Made by a program: the position numbers and the translations under genes. From VAZQ01 sp963827585 (GTDB lineage Bacteria > Pseudomonadota > Alphaproteobacteria > Rhizobiales > Xanthobacteraceae), in contig CAWHCK010000051.1 in assembly GCA_963827585.1 (NCBI GenBank), positions 310,001 through 374,000 on the forward strand: a stretch of 64,000 nt of DNA. The letters are read 5' to 3'. The notes beneath the pieces were generated by a model that ran no database searches, was not told where the DNA came from, and worked only from the letters and a program-made list of their open reading frames with translations. Of this stretch, positions 1 to 8,276 are shown piece after piece; position 1 is the stretch's first letter; the number at the start of each line of letters is the position of its first letter.

Positions 1-562
1 CGGCCATCATCTGGAACATCTCGGAGGTGAGATGCGAGGTGGTGCCGTTGCCCTGGGTGGCGGAGGTGAGCTTGCCGGGATTGGCCTTGGCGTAGGCGAT
101 CAGCTCCGCGACGCTGTTGGCCGGCACCTTGGGGTTCACGACCAGCGCGTTCGGCACCCGCCCCATGATGACGATGGGCACGAACTCGGTCGGATCGAAA
201 CCGAGCTTGGGATAAAGGTTGTGATTGATCACCAAGGGCGGCGGCGGCGCGGAGAGGAGCGTGTAGCCGTCGGGCTCGGCCTTGGCGACCACTTCGGCAC
301 CGATGTTGCCGGCGGCACCGGCGCGGTTCTCGATCACGACCGGCTGTCCCCACTTCTTCGACAGCCAGTCGCTGAAGATGCGCGGCATCACGTCGGCGGT
401 GCCGCCGGCGGGGAACGGCACGACGATCTTCACCGCACGCGACGGATAGTCCTGCGCCCAGGCGGTCGGCAACGCCGCCAGCATGAGCGCGAGCGCAATC
501 CCCGCGCCCGTCCAAGCGCGCGTGCACCCCCGAGACCAAGCGCCTCCTCGGCTGTGAGTCAT
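1..562 (-). CDS. Bug/TctC-type tricarboxylate transporter substrate-binding protein (partial)
   Basis: Periplasmic solute receptor of the tripartite tricarboxylate transporter (TTT) Bug family, which binds a small carboxylate or related acid. The ATG is at 562. Residues 1-37 form a signal peptide (arginines, a hydrophobic core, then AWA before Gln). The family signature follows: DYPSRAVKIVVPFPAGG, then an Asp, and further on EPDGYTLL. Only about 187 of the usual ~320 residues are here; the C-terminal lobe lies beyond the left edge. No TctA or TctB permease gene is visible, so partner and substrate cannot be inferred. The family assignment is secure; the ligand is unknown. Confidence 0.9.
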   Translation of the reverse strand, partial: MTHSRGGAWSRGCTRAWTGAGIALALMLAALPTAWAQDYPSRAVKIVVPFPAGGTADVMPRIFSDWLSKKWGQPVVIENRAGAAGNIGAEVVAKAEPDGYTLLSAPPPPLVINHNLYPKLGFDPTEFVPIVIMGRVPNALVVNPKVPANSVAELIAYAKANPGKLTSATQGNGTTSHLTSEMFQMMA

Positions 563-600
563 CCCGCGTCTCCTCACTACTACCGCCCGTTTTGACCCAA

Positions 601-745
601 GACTGTCATTGCCGGGCTTGACCCGGCAATCCATCCTCTTCGTCAAACGTTCTTGCGAAGAGTGATGGACCACCGAACTCGGGTTTACCCGAGTTCGGGT
701 CTTAAGTGCGCAAGTCGGATAAATCCGACTTGCGTGGTCAAGCCC
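601..745. repeat. Palindromic intergenic element (three hairpins)
   Basis: Intergenic mosaic between two Bug genes. It holds an imperfect hairpin (ATTGCCGGGCTTGACCCGGCAAT, 608-630, shown here only to mark the unit's core GCCGGGCTTGACCCGGC), then two perfect palindromes: 675-696 with 10-bp arms GAACTCGGGT/ACCCGAGTTC around TT, and 709-734 with 12-bp arms CGCAAGTCGGAT/ATCCGACTTGCG around AA. It ends in GGTCAAGCCCGCGGGTGACG. The outer parts resemble palindromic elements scattered in Bradyrhizobium-type genomes. It has no coding potential. It may serve as a terminator or mRNA stabiliser between the two minus-strand genes. Confidence 0.6.
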
Positions 746-806
746 GCGGGTGACGCATTTGGCACAGAGTGGCGAAATAAATCCAGCGAATGCGCTCTGG
801 CTTCTG

Positions 807-1784
807 TCACTCAACGACGATCTTGGCGGCGTCGACCACCGGGCCCCATTGCTCGGTGCTCGCCTTGATGATCGCGCGCATCGCGTCGGGCGTGCTGCCC
901 AGCGGCTCGGCCTCGAGCGCGAGAATCCGCGCCCGCAGGTCGGGCATCTGGAATCCCTGTCCGATGGCGTCCGATATTTTCTTCGTGATCTCCTTCGGCG
1001 TACCGGCAGGGGCCGCCACGCCCATCCAGGTGTCGGCGTAGACGCCGGGAAGCGTCTCGGCCAGCGTCGCGACATTGGGATAGTCCTTGAGCCGCTCGCG
1101 GCCGCCGGTGCCGAGAATCTTCAGCTTGCCGGCGTCGATGTTCTGCTTGTTGGCGAGCAGGTAATCCGGAACGATATCGATGTTCCCCGCCAACAGATCG
1201 TTGATGGCGGGCGCGCTGCCGCGATAGGGAATCTCGGTCATGCGGAAATCGCCCTTGAGCATGAGCAGCTCGCCGAGGAGATGTCCGGTATTGCCCTTGC
1301 CCTGATGCCCGTAATTGACCTTGCCCGGATTGGCGCGCGCATAGGCGATGAGCTCCGGCATGGTGCTGGCCGGCAGGCTCGCGCGTGCGAGCACGATCAG
1401 CGGATAGGTCGCGAGCACGCTGACGGGCTCCATCGCGCGGGTGTCGAACGCAGCCTTGGCGAACACGAGATGGGTGATGCTGTAGGCGAGCTGGGGCGCG
1501 CACAGCAAGGTGTATCCATCGGGCGGCGCGCGCAGAACGGATTCGGTGCCCACGCGGCCGCCGGCACCGCCGGCCCGGTTCTCGGTCACGATCTGCTGGC
1601 CGAGCACGCCGCTCGCCTTGTCGGCGGCGAAACGACAGAGCAGATCCGCGGTTCCGCCGGCCGGCAGCGGCACGACCATGGTGATCGGGCGGCTCGGGAA
1701 GCCGGTCTGCGCTTGCGCCGCGCCGACCGCCGACGCGACGAGAATTGCGCCGACGGTCATGACCTTGCCAACTCGCTGCAACAT
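807..1784 (-). CDS. Bug/TctC-type TTT substrate-binding protein
   Basis: Periplasmic binding protein of the TTT receptor family, 325 residues, which is full length for the family. The chosen ATG at 1784 has GAGGCAGGG just upstream and opens a signal peptide (residues 1-25, ending AQA before Gln); an ATG at 1760 is the alternative. The signature FPSRPITMVVPLPAGG is followed by TADLL, and PPDGYTLLCAP marks the ligand-loop region. It is transcribed in the same direction as the partial Bug gene at the left edge, separated by a palindromic element, but the two are clearly different paralogues. No permease genes adjoin it. The ligand is unknown. Confidence 0.9.
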   Translation of the reverse strand: MLQRVGKVMTVGAILVASAVGAAQAQTGFPSRPITMVVPLPAGGTADLLCRFAADKASGVLGQQIVTENRAGGAGGRVGTESVLRAPPDGYTLLCAPQLAYSITHLVFAKAAFDTRAMEPVSVLATYPLIVLARASLPASTMPELIAYARANPGKVNYGHQGKGNTGHLLGELLMLKGDFRMTEIPYRGSAPAINDLLAGNIDIVPDYLLANKQNIDAGKLKILGTGGRERLKDYPNVATLAETLPGVYADTWMGVAAPAGTPKEITKKISDAIGQGFQMPDLRARILALEAEPLGSTPDAMRAIIKASTEQWGPVVDAAKIVVE

Positions 1785-2062
1785 GCCCTGCCTCGCTGAA
1801 CTAGCTGGAACGCGGACGACATTTTTCCGGCACTCGTCGAACACAATAACATGATCGTGAGGCGCCCGCGCATTGCCCATTCCGGCAGCATGCACGTCGG
1901 GCAAAACCCCTTCTTTCGCCGCACTCCTTCTGCTAACCATGCGCCACCGGGTTGGAGCGAGTCTGTCGATCGCCTTGCCCACATGATGAAGAAAAGGCAC
2001 AGCGACCACAACCGGGCGCCGCCGATCGGACACACGCGCCACGAGGCCAACACGAGGTCCCC

Positions 2063-2440
2063 ATGATCAGCCAACGCATTCGCGCCGCCACGCTGGCGAC
2101 GGCTTTCGCCGTCATCGCCTTTTTTCCCGCCCCGTCCGCCGACGCGGCGTCGTTCGACGGCCCGTGGAGCGTGGTCGTCATCACCAAGAACGGACCCTGC
2201 GACCAATCCTACCGATACGGCGTGATGATCCGCGGCGGCACGGTGTCCTATCTGGGCGGCGGGGCGGTGAGCGTCTCCGGACGCGTCACCCCCTCCGGGC
2301 GCGTCAACGTGACCGTTTCGGCCGCCGGCCAAAGCGCCAACGGGTCGGGACGCCTCTCGGGCGGCCGCGGCGGCGGAACCTGGCGCGGCCAGGCCCCGCA
2401 GGGATCCTGCTCGGGCGTCTGGAGCGCGAGTCAAGGCTGA
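2063..2440 (+). CDS. Small secreted Gly-rich protein (paralogue of 6232-6625)
   Basis: Hypothetical secreted protein of 125 residues. A signal peptide (about residues 1-29, ending ADA before Ala) precedes a mature domain of ~95 residues. This starts FDGPWSVVVITKNGPCDQSYRY and ends GSCSGVWSASQG. It holds two cysteines, one near each end, that could form a disulphide, and alternating hydrophobic/Gly stretches that suggest a small beta-sandwich. A second copy lies at 6232-6625 with the same Trp, Cys, SYRY, GRLxG and CSGxW positions. I recognise no characterised family. AGGTCCCC before the ATG is a weak ribosome site. Confidence 0.75.
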   Translation: MISQRIRAATLATAFAVIAFFPAPSADAASFDGPWSVVVITKNGPCDQSYRYGVMIRGGTVSYLGGGAVSVSGRVTPSGRVNVTVSAAGQSANGSGRLSGGRGGGTWRGQAPQGSCSGVWSASQG

Positions 2441-2626
2441 AAGCGCGCATCGGCCGGCAACGGCGGCCGGTGGTGGAGGCTGCGGACTGTTCGTGGAGGT
2501 TTTCGTTCGAATTTTCCGGACTGATGCCGGATATTGCGCTGGTGGCGACCCGGCGGCGGGCGAGCGCCCCACAAATGCTAAAATCCTATAGGTAATGCGG
2601 CGCGCCAGAGCGGTTGGAGAGCAACT

Positions 2627-3856
2627 TTGCACAACCTGCGCATTATTGCTGCCTTTGCCGTTGCGCTCATGATTTGCGCGATCCTGGCGTCGTGGCCGCC
2701 CGAATGGGCATCGGCACAGGCGCAGCAGCTCACCGAGCTCAGGAAGAAGGAGAGAAAAACTCCAACCGCGAAGGACCTCCCGAAGGAGCGGCAGGAGCGC
2801 ACTCCCTTCACGGTCGAGGACGACAACGCTGCGGTCATTCCCGGCATTCCGGACGCGCGCGCCTGGGGCGATTCGGCGACGGATTTCGTCCGCTTCCTGC
2901 CGGCCGCGAGCGGACCCTGGCTGGCGATTTCCGGCGGCGGCTCCGACGGGGCCTTCGGCGCGGGCCTGCTCACGGGCTGGAGCGAATCGGGCACGCGGCC
3001 CGAGTTCACCGTCGTGACAGGGGTCAGCATCGGCGCCCTGATCGCGCCATTCGCCTTTCTCGGGCCCCGCTACGACGAGGAAGTGCACAAGAATTTCACC
3101 ACGATCGGGGCCGCGGACATATTCGAGGATCGCTTCACGCGCGACAGCCTGTTCGACTACTGGCCGCTCAAGCGCTTGATCGAAAATCGGGTGACCGCAA
3201 AGCTGCTGGCGGAAATCGCCGCCGAGCATGCGCGCGGCCGGCGCCTGTTCGTGGTGACCACCAATCTCGATGCCGCGCGCGGCGTGGTCTGGAACATGGG
3301 CGCGATCGCGGCCCGCGGCGACGATGTCGCGCTCAAGCTGTTTCGCGACATCCTGCTCGCGTCGTCCAGCATCCCCGGAATTTTCTCGCCCGTCGGCATC
3401 GACGTCGAGGCGAACGGCAAAAAATTTCAGGAGCTTCACGGTGACGGCACGCTGACCGCGCCATTCTTCATCATGCCGGAAGCCATGCTTTCGGCGAGCA
3501 GCACCGCGCGCCCGCCGATCAGCCAGCTCTACATCATCGTGAACTCGAAGCTCGGACCCGAGTTCAAGATGACGGATCGCAGCATTGCGGGCGTGCTCGC
3601 CCGCTCCATCGCGGTCGCGCTGACGGCGGCGCTGCGCGCCGAAATCATGTTGATCCATATCGGCGCCCAGCGGCACGGCTTCGAGCCGCGCATCGCTGCC
3701 GTGGATGAGGCTTTCGACCACCCGAGCCGCGGGCCGTTCGACGGCAAGTACATGCAGGCGCTCTACGAGTTCGGCGTCGCCGCCGGCAAAAAAGGCAGCG
3801 CTTTCGGCGACGGCCTGTCCGGGCTTTCGATACGCAAATCAAGCACCCAGCCCTGA
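2627..3856 (+). CDS. Patatin-like phospholipase family protein
   Basis: Probable exported serine lipid acyl hydrolase, 409 residues. The TTG start at 2627 is supported by GGAG at 2616-2619; an in-frame ATG follows at 2669. Residues ~1-30 look like a signal peptide ending ASA before Gln. The patatin elements are all present in order: the oxyanion loop ISGGGSDGAFGAG, the nucleophile elbow GVSIG (Ser134), and the Asp of the dyad in HGDGT (Asp273). The substrate is probably membrane phospholipid or acyl ester. It stands alone, so no operon context helps. A long opposite-strand reading frame across it is a shadow. Confidence 0.9.
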   Translation: MHNLRIIAAFAVALMICAILASWPPEWASAQAQQLTELRKKERKTPTAKDLPKERQERTPFTVEDDNAAVIPGIPDARAWGDSATDFVRFLPAASGPWLAISGGGSDGAFGAGLLTGWSESGTRPEFTVVTGVSIGALIAPFAFLGPRYDEEVHKNFTTIGAADIFEDRFTRDSLFDYWPLKRLIENRVTAKLLAEIAAEHARGRRLFVVTTNLDAARGVVWNMGAIAARGDDVALKLFRDILLASSSIPGIFSPVGIDVEANGKKFQELHGDGTLTAPFFIMPEAMLSASSTARPPISQLYIIVNSKLGPEFKMTDRSIAGVLARSIAVALTAALRAEIMLIHIGAQRHGFEPRIAAVDEAFDHPSRGPFDGKYMQALYEFGVAAGKKGSAFGDGLSGLSIRKSSTQP

Positions 3857-3969
3857 CCTGCACTCGGGTCGGACCAGCCCTCCTGCGCTGAAGCGGCCCT
3901 CGCTTTGATGGCGGGAACGTTTGGCTTGGCCGACGCGTTGATCTCTACACGCGTGAGGCCGCGAGGAAC

Positions 3970-4293
3970 ATGGCTGTGCGCTTTACCACGACCATCGCAG
4001 TCTTCGTGAGCATCGCCTTGCCAGGCGCTGCGCTGGCGCAATCGGCGGCGGACGGCCGCACGCCATCCGAGCAGGGCGTCGTGTGCCCGCCCGACGTCAA
4101 GGGCGAGCCGCCGACGGTCGGTGGTGGTGGTTCGGAATCATTGAGCGACAAGCTCGCCCGATCGAAGGGCGTCATCTGCCCCCCTGCCGGCGTCGACCGC
4201 GAGATGCAGGTCGCGCCGCCGGACGGTGGCAAGCTCAGGGTCATTCCGCCGCCGGGCACGCCGGGGGGCGATGAAGGCGTGCAGCCGAAATAA
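3970..4293 (+). CDS. Hypothetical secreted protein with two CPP motifs
   Basis: A 107-residue exported protein of unknown function. Residues 1-23 form a clear signal peptide ending ALA before Gln. The mature part is rich in Gly and Pro and contains a short repeated motif, GVVCPP and GVICPP, about 38 residues apart; the two cysteines could pair. It ends in a Pro/Gly-rich tail (VIPPPGTPGG). It probably has little regular structure outside the CPP motifs. No homologous neighbour suggests a role. Codon usage and the signal peptide argue that it is real. Confidence 0.6.
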   Translation: MAVRFTTTIAVFVSIALPGAALAQSAADGRTPSEQGVVCPPDVKGEPPTVGGGGSESLSDKLARSKGVICPPAGVDREMQVAPPDGGKLRVIPPPGTPGGDEGVQPK

Positions 4294-4335
4294 ATCTTCG
4301 ACGGTGACGCACGGGCCGCCGCGAGCGAGGCTCGA

Positions 4336-4554
4336 TCACTTTTCGCCGCTGCTCGCCCAGCCTCCGAGGCGGGAGTTCGGTTCGGTGATACGGACCGCAA
4401 AACGCCAAGCCAGCCAGAACATCGCGAAATAGCACGCGATGAAGGTCACGAGACCGGTATAGGGCGTCGCATGACGCTCGACCAGCAAGCCGAGACCGAT
4501 GGAGAGCGACTGGCCAATCAACAGAGCAACCAGAAATACCAGCAGCAGCTTCAT
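4336..4554 (-). CDS. Small two-helix membrane protein
   Basis: A 72-residue protein with two predicted transmembrane helices: about residues 3-23 (LLLVFLVALLIGQSLSIGL) and 32-52 (GLVTFIACYFAMFWLAWRF). A polar C-terminal tail follows. Its ribosome site AGGGGG lies about 8 nt before the ATG. It resembles the small hypothetical membrane proteins common in Bradyrhizobium-type genomes. It may be cotranscribed with the hydrolase-OsmC gene that ends the other side of a ~170-bp gap, but nothing proves this. Function unknown. Confidence 0.65.
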   Translation of the reverse strand: MKLLLVFLVALLIGQSLSIGLGLLVERHATPYTGLVTFIACYFAMFWLAWRFAVRITEPNSRLGGWASSGEK

Positions 4555-4725
4555 GACCGCGCCCCCTTATGCGTCGATTGCGTGCATCGATTGCGTCCCC
4601 CCAGCGTCGGCGAGACCCGTGGCGGGATCAATCGCAGCGAGACGATAGGTCGCGCTTGGGACTGCCGGCGCAATGTCGCAGGGGTCGTCGCTGGAACAGT
4701 CCCGAGATGTGGAACTCCGTTTCCT

Positions 4726-5946
4726 TCACGGTTCGCGCCGTTCGACGGTGCGGATATCGACCTCCGAGGTCAGCGTGCGATGCACGGGACACTTGTCGGC
4801 GATCTCGAGCAGCCGCCGGCGCTGGTCGTCATCGAGATTGCCGAGCAACGTGATGGCACGCTCGATGCGGTCGATCATGCCTTCCTTGGTCTCGCAGCTT
4901 TCGCAGTCGGCGGCATGGATGCGGTCGTGGGTCAATTCGACCGTCACGCGCTCGAGCGGCAGCGCCTTGCGCTCGGCGTAGAGGCGCAGCGTCATCGCCG
5001 TGCACGCGCCCAGGCCGGCGAGCAGGAGGTCGTATGGACCGGGACCGCTGCCGAGGCCGCCGACGTCGACCGGCTCGTCGGCCAGGAACCGATGCGGGCC
5101 GACCGTGACCTGCTGCTGGAACTTTCCCTCGCGCGTTTCGCGCACGACGACGGCCTTGGACTCCGGCTCGTGCGGGGCGATCTCCGGCATGTCGAGATAG
5201 CGTTCGGCCCAGGCGCGGATGACGCCGGCGACGTAACCCGCATCGCTGCGGCGGCTCAAGAGATGGTCGGCGCCGGCAAGGGAGACGAAACTCTTGGGAT
5301 GCTTGGCGGCGATGAAGATGCGGGTCGCATTCTCGATGCCGACCACCTCGTCGGTCGGCGAGTGGAACACGAGCAGCGCCTTGCGCAGGTTGGCGATGCG
5401 CTCCAGCAGCCTGTGCTCCGCAAGATCGTCGACGAAGCCGCGGCTGATGCGAAACGGCCGGCCCGCCAGCGCGACCTCGACCTCGCCCTTGGCGCTGATA
5501 TCGCCGAGATGATCCTTGAACAGGCCGGTGACGTGGGTGGGATCGCTGGGCGCGGCGATCGTCACCACCGCGCGTGCCTCCGGCACGTCGGAAGCCGCGG
5601 CGAGCACCGCGGCGCCGCCGAGGCTGTGGCCGATGAGGATCGCGGGCGGCCGGGCGATGCGCCGCAGCTCGTTCGCGGCGGCGACGAGATCGGCAACATT
5701 GGAGGAAAAGGTGGTGTTGGCGAACTCGCCCTCGCTCGACCCCAATCCGGTGAAGTCGAAGCGCAACACCGCGATGTCGAGCGCGGTCAGGCCGTCGGCG
5801 ATGCGCTTGGCGGCATGGACGTCCTTGCCGCAGGTAAAGCAATGCGCGAACAGCGCGTAGGCGCGCGCCTCTCCGGGAGGGCGGTCGAGCAGCGCAGCAA
5901 GTTTTTGTCCCTGGGCGTTGGGGAAATCGAAGCGCTCAGCCGGCAT
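4726..5946 (-). CDS. Bifunctional alpha/beta hydrolase / OsmC family protein
   Basis: Cytoplasmic two-domain protein of 406 residues. Residues ~1-255 are an alpha/beta hydrolase with the nucleophile elbow GHSLGG and a C-terminal GADHLL carrying the likely catalytic His. Residues ~265-406 are an OsmC/Ohr-type domain with the two redox cysteines expected of peroxide reductases, in GACTAMTL and DKCPVHR. OsmC proteins reduce organic hydroperoxides using these thiols. The fusion is a known family architecture, perhaps linking ester or peroxide cleavage to reduction. An additional CESC sits in the OsmC part. It appears monocistronic. Confidence 0.92.
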   Translation of the reverse strand: MPAERFDFPNAQGQKLAALLDRPPGEARAYALFAHCFTCGKDVHAAKRIADGLTALDIAVLRFDFTGLGSSEGEFANTTFSSNVADLVAAANELRRIARPPAILIGHSLGGAAVLAAASDVPEARAVVTIAAPSDPTHVTGLFKDHLGDISAKGEVEVALAGRPFRISRGFVDDLAEHRLLERIANLRKALLVFHSPTDEVVGIENATRIFIAAKHPKSFVSLAGADHLLSRRSDAGYVAGVIRAWAERYLDMPEIAPHEPESKAVVVRETREGKFQQQVTVGPHRFLADEPVDVGGLGSGPGPYDLLLAGLGACTAMTLRLYAERKALPLERVTVELTHDRIHAADCESCETKEGMIDRIERAITLLGNLDDDQRRRLLEIADKCPVHRTLTSEVDIRTVERREP

Positions 5947-6231
5947 GCTTGCCTCCCGCAGGCTGTCGACGCGGCCGGCCGTGCGCCGTGCGCCTCACAG
6001 CAGGATGTCCATCGGTTCGCGGCGACCGGGTTTCCGCCGCCGCGGACATTTTGACAGCTTCGTGGGGCGCGGCAACGCGGCGCCGGCACCGGCGCGTTCT
6101 TGGCTCGTTGTTTGAACCTATTGCGGTCAGCTTGCGACTAAAGAAGTGGCGCACAAAGGGATCACTGGTTCACTGCCGTTTCGCCCTGGACAGAGGGCGG
6201 CGCCCGGCAGCTAAAGGCAGAGGGGGCTACA

Positions 6232-6625
6232 ATGGCTTTTTCCCGAATTTGGGCCCGGTCGCGGGGCCTGCTGGTGCTGTCTGCGCTCGTCGCTCGCAGC
6301 GGCGCTTCCGACCCTTCGCCCGGCCGAGGCGGTACCGGGCTACGACGGGGTTTGGAGCGTGATCATCATCACCAAGGAAGGCATCTGCGATCCGTCCTAT
6401 CGCTATCCCATCCGCATCACCAACGGCACCCTGGGCAACGCCGGCACCGCCACGGTCAGCATCAGCGGCAAGGTCGGCAAGAACGGCGCCGTCACCGTGA
6501 ACGTCAGCACCGGCGACAAGACCGCGACCGGCACCGGCCGCCTCGCGGGCACCAGCGGCGGCGGCTCGTGGAGCGGCGGCAACGGCGCCTGCTCCGGCAC
6601 TTGGCACGCCGAGCGCCGCGGCTAG
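6232..6625 (+). CDS. Small secreted Gly-rich protein, frameshifted in the signal peptide
   Basis: Paralogue of the protein at 2063-2440. From about 6293 the frame encodes ALPTLRPAEA, a plausible cleavage region, then VPGYDGVWSVIIITKEG and the conserved SYRY, GRLAG and CSGTW positions, to the stop at 6625. The only good start (ATG 6232, after an AGGGGG site) is in another frame and encodes MAFSRIWARSRGLLVLSALV. Removing one base around 6292 joins the two into a perfect signal peptide plus mature domain. It is therefore either a pseudogene or, more likely, a one-base consensus error. Two conserved cysteines are kept. Function unknown. Confidence 0.65.
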
Positions 6626-6664
6626 CAGCGTATCCGCAGGCGACGTAGAGCCTGCAACAGTTCT

Positions 6665-6695
6665 GGTGATGCCCGGGCCCCGCCCGGGCATCACC
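6665..6695. terminator. Strong hairpin, probable terminator
   Basis: Perfect inverted repeat with 14-bp arms GGTGATGCCCGGGC (6665-6678) and GCCCGGGCATCACC (6682-6695) and a CCC loop. It lies 40 bp after the stop of the small secreted protein and just before the next gene. There is no U-run, so termination may be Rho-assisted. It could equally be a dispersed palindromic element. Confidence 0.45.
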
Positions 6696-6709
6696 ATGTC
6701 CAAGGCGTC

Positions 6710-7183
6710 ATGCCCAGCATCACCGGCATGCAGAGGCCCAGGCCCGACCTCGCCGATACCGCGCTGCCGCCGGCGCTGATCTATAGCGCGGCCATCCTCT
6801 GCGGTGTGGTGGCTGCGCTTGCGCTGCAGATCGCGCTGAGCCGCGCCGGCTTCGACCTCGCGGCCGTGTGGGAGAACCTGTTCGCCACCGGTGCGCGGCA
6901 ACTGCGCACGACGGGCCCGTGGTGGGCGATCGCCGGTCTTGCCTTCATCACCAGCGGGGCCACGGCCGCCGCGCTGAGCCGCGTGCCGCTGCCGTGGCGC
7001 CGCTTTCGCCTGTTGCGCTGGGTGGCGGGCGCCGGCATCGTGCTCCTGCTCGCGGACATCGGCCATTCCGCTGCGGCGCCGGAGGGGGTGGGCGCCGGCG
7101 TGAACGTGGCGGCAAGGCTGGCGGCGCTGGGCTTGGCCGCGCTCATGGCCATGCTCGGTGCCTATCTCACGGTCCGCCGATAG
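6710..7183 (+). CDS. Hypothetical four-helix membrane protein
   Basis: A 157-residue integral membrane protein with about four hydrophobic segments: residues ~22-42 (LIYSAAILCGVVAALALQI), ~68-88 (WWAIAGLAFITSGATAAAL), ~100-120 (WVAGAGIVLLLADIGH) and ~133-153 (LAALGLAALMAMLGAYL). The ATG at 6710 has AAGG upstream; an ATG at 6728 is also possible. I see no catalytic or transport signature. It lies between the small secreted protein and a signal peptidase, with no firm functional link. Even hydrophobicity and codon bias support a real gene. Confidence 0.6.
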   Translation: MPSITGMQRPRPDLADTALPPALIYSAAILCGVVAALALQIALSRAGFDLAAVWENLFATGARQLRTTGPWWAIAGLAFITSGATAAALSRVPLPWRRFRLLRWVAGAGIVLLLADIGHSAAAPEGVGAGVNVAARLAALGLAALMAMLGAYLTVRR

Positions 7184-7356
7184 AGATGCCCAACTGCAGA
7201 CTGTTGGGAAAATTATACACCCTCAATAGTTGCACAAGCATAGGTAAAGAAATCCGGCCTGCACCTCGAACCTAATCCGCGCTGGCGACACTAATACTCA
7301 AGCGGTGGTGCGGCGTTAACGCACTCGGCGTCTGGGGAGACAATCCGGAGTACTCG

Positions 7357-8253
7357 ATGTCATCGCTTGCCGATTACGCGCCGGCAGCAGCGAACACGCA
7401 AACGGACACGCGCCGCGGTCCATCCCCCTGGGTGACGGCGCTGCTTACGGTGCTCACGCCCGGACTGGGCCACATCTATATCGGTCAGGCCCGGCGCGGC
7501 ATTACGCTGTTCATCCTCGTCATCATCGCGGACACGTTGCTCATGGTCGCGATGATGGGCGTGCTTGCGCGCTTCTGGATGTTCGCGGTCAGTGTGGGGC
7601 TGCTGCTTGGGCTGTGGCTCTACATCATGCTCGATGCGATCCTGCGCGCTCACCGGATGCGCGAATATCCGCACGAGGGCCACCACCGGTGGACGACCTA
7701 TGCCGGCGCCTTCGTCGTCGCCTGCATCGTCTTTGCGGGCCCCTGCATTTATGCCCTTCATGCCAAGACCTCGGGCCAGCTCCTGTGGTTGAACGCCGTC
7801 AACACCAGCATGGAACCTACGTTACGGCTCGGCGAGTATTTTCTCGCCGACGCCACCTACTATCGCAGCCGCGACCCGAGCCGCGGCGAGGTGACGGTCT
7901 ACACCCATCCGAAGCAGCCGCAGCTTCACTACATCAAGCGCATCGTTGCGGTGGGCGGTGATCGCATCGAGCTCAAGGGCGGCCGCGCCATCGTCAACGG
8001 CATGGCGATCCCGGAGCCCTACGTCGACGTCGGTCCCCCGGAAGGGCGTTTCGCCGATATGCCGGAACGCCGCGTGCCCCCGGGACATGTTTATGTGCTG
8101 GGCGACAACCGCGCCCACAGCGTGGACAGTCGCGACATGGTCGCCCATGGTCCGGTTCCGGTCACGAATCTGATCGGACGCGTGACCGATATCGCGATCT
8201 CGCGCCATTTGCCCCGCATGGGCCGCTGGGTCGGAACGCCGAGCACTCTCTGA
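7357..8253 (+). CDS. Signal peptidase I with N-terminal membrane extension
   Basis: Membrane-bound serine protease that removes signal peptides, 298 residues. The catalytic Ser151 lies in NTSMEPTL and the general-base Lys194 in YIKRIVAVGGD; GDNRAHSVDSR is the conserved box E. Unusually, residues 1-140 carry several hydrophobic segments, including LTPGLGHIYIGQARRGI, a motif like those of TM2/DUF5683-type small membrane domains, before the usual anchor helix. GGAG about 8 nt upstream supports the ATG. It is probably an accessory signal peptidase rather than housekeeping LepB, because it stands alone without rnc or era neighbours. Confidence 0.88.
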   Translation: MSSLADYAPAAANTQTDTRRGPSPWVTALLTVLTPGLGHIYIGQARRGITLFILVIIADTLLMVAMMGVLARFWMFAVSVGLLLGLWLYIMLDAILRAHRMREYPHEGHHRWTTYAGAFVVACIVFAGPCIYALHAKTSGQLLWLNAVNTSMEPTLRLGEYFLADATYYRSRDPSRGEVTVYTHPKQPQLHYIKRIVAVGGDRIELKGGRAIVNGMAIPEPYVDVGPPEGRFADMPERRVPPGHVYVLGDNRAHSVDSRDMVAHGPVPVTNLIGRVTDIAISRHLPRMGRWVGTPSTL

Positions 8254-8276
8254 GCGTGGCAGCGCGGTGACGCGCG

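Noticed and set aside
1757..3721. 654-codon open frame on the minus strand
   Set aside because: It is antisense to the patatin gene and a small secreted protein gene, both with clear motifs and start signals; its translation is low-complexity, Arg/Ala-rich and has no domain.
4471..6054. 527-codon open frame on the plus strand
   Set aside because: Exact antisense shadow of the hydrolase-OsmC gene, typical of high-GC coding DNA.
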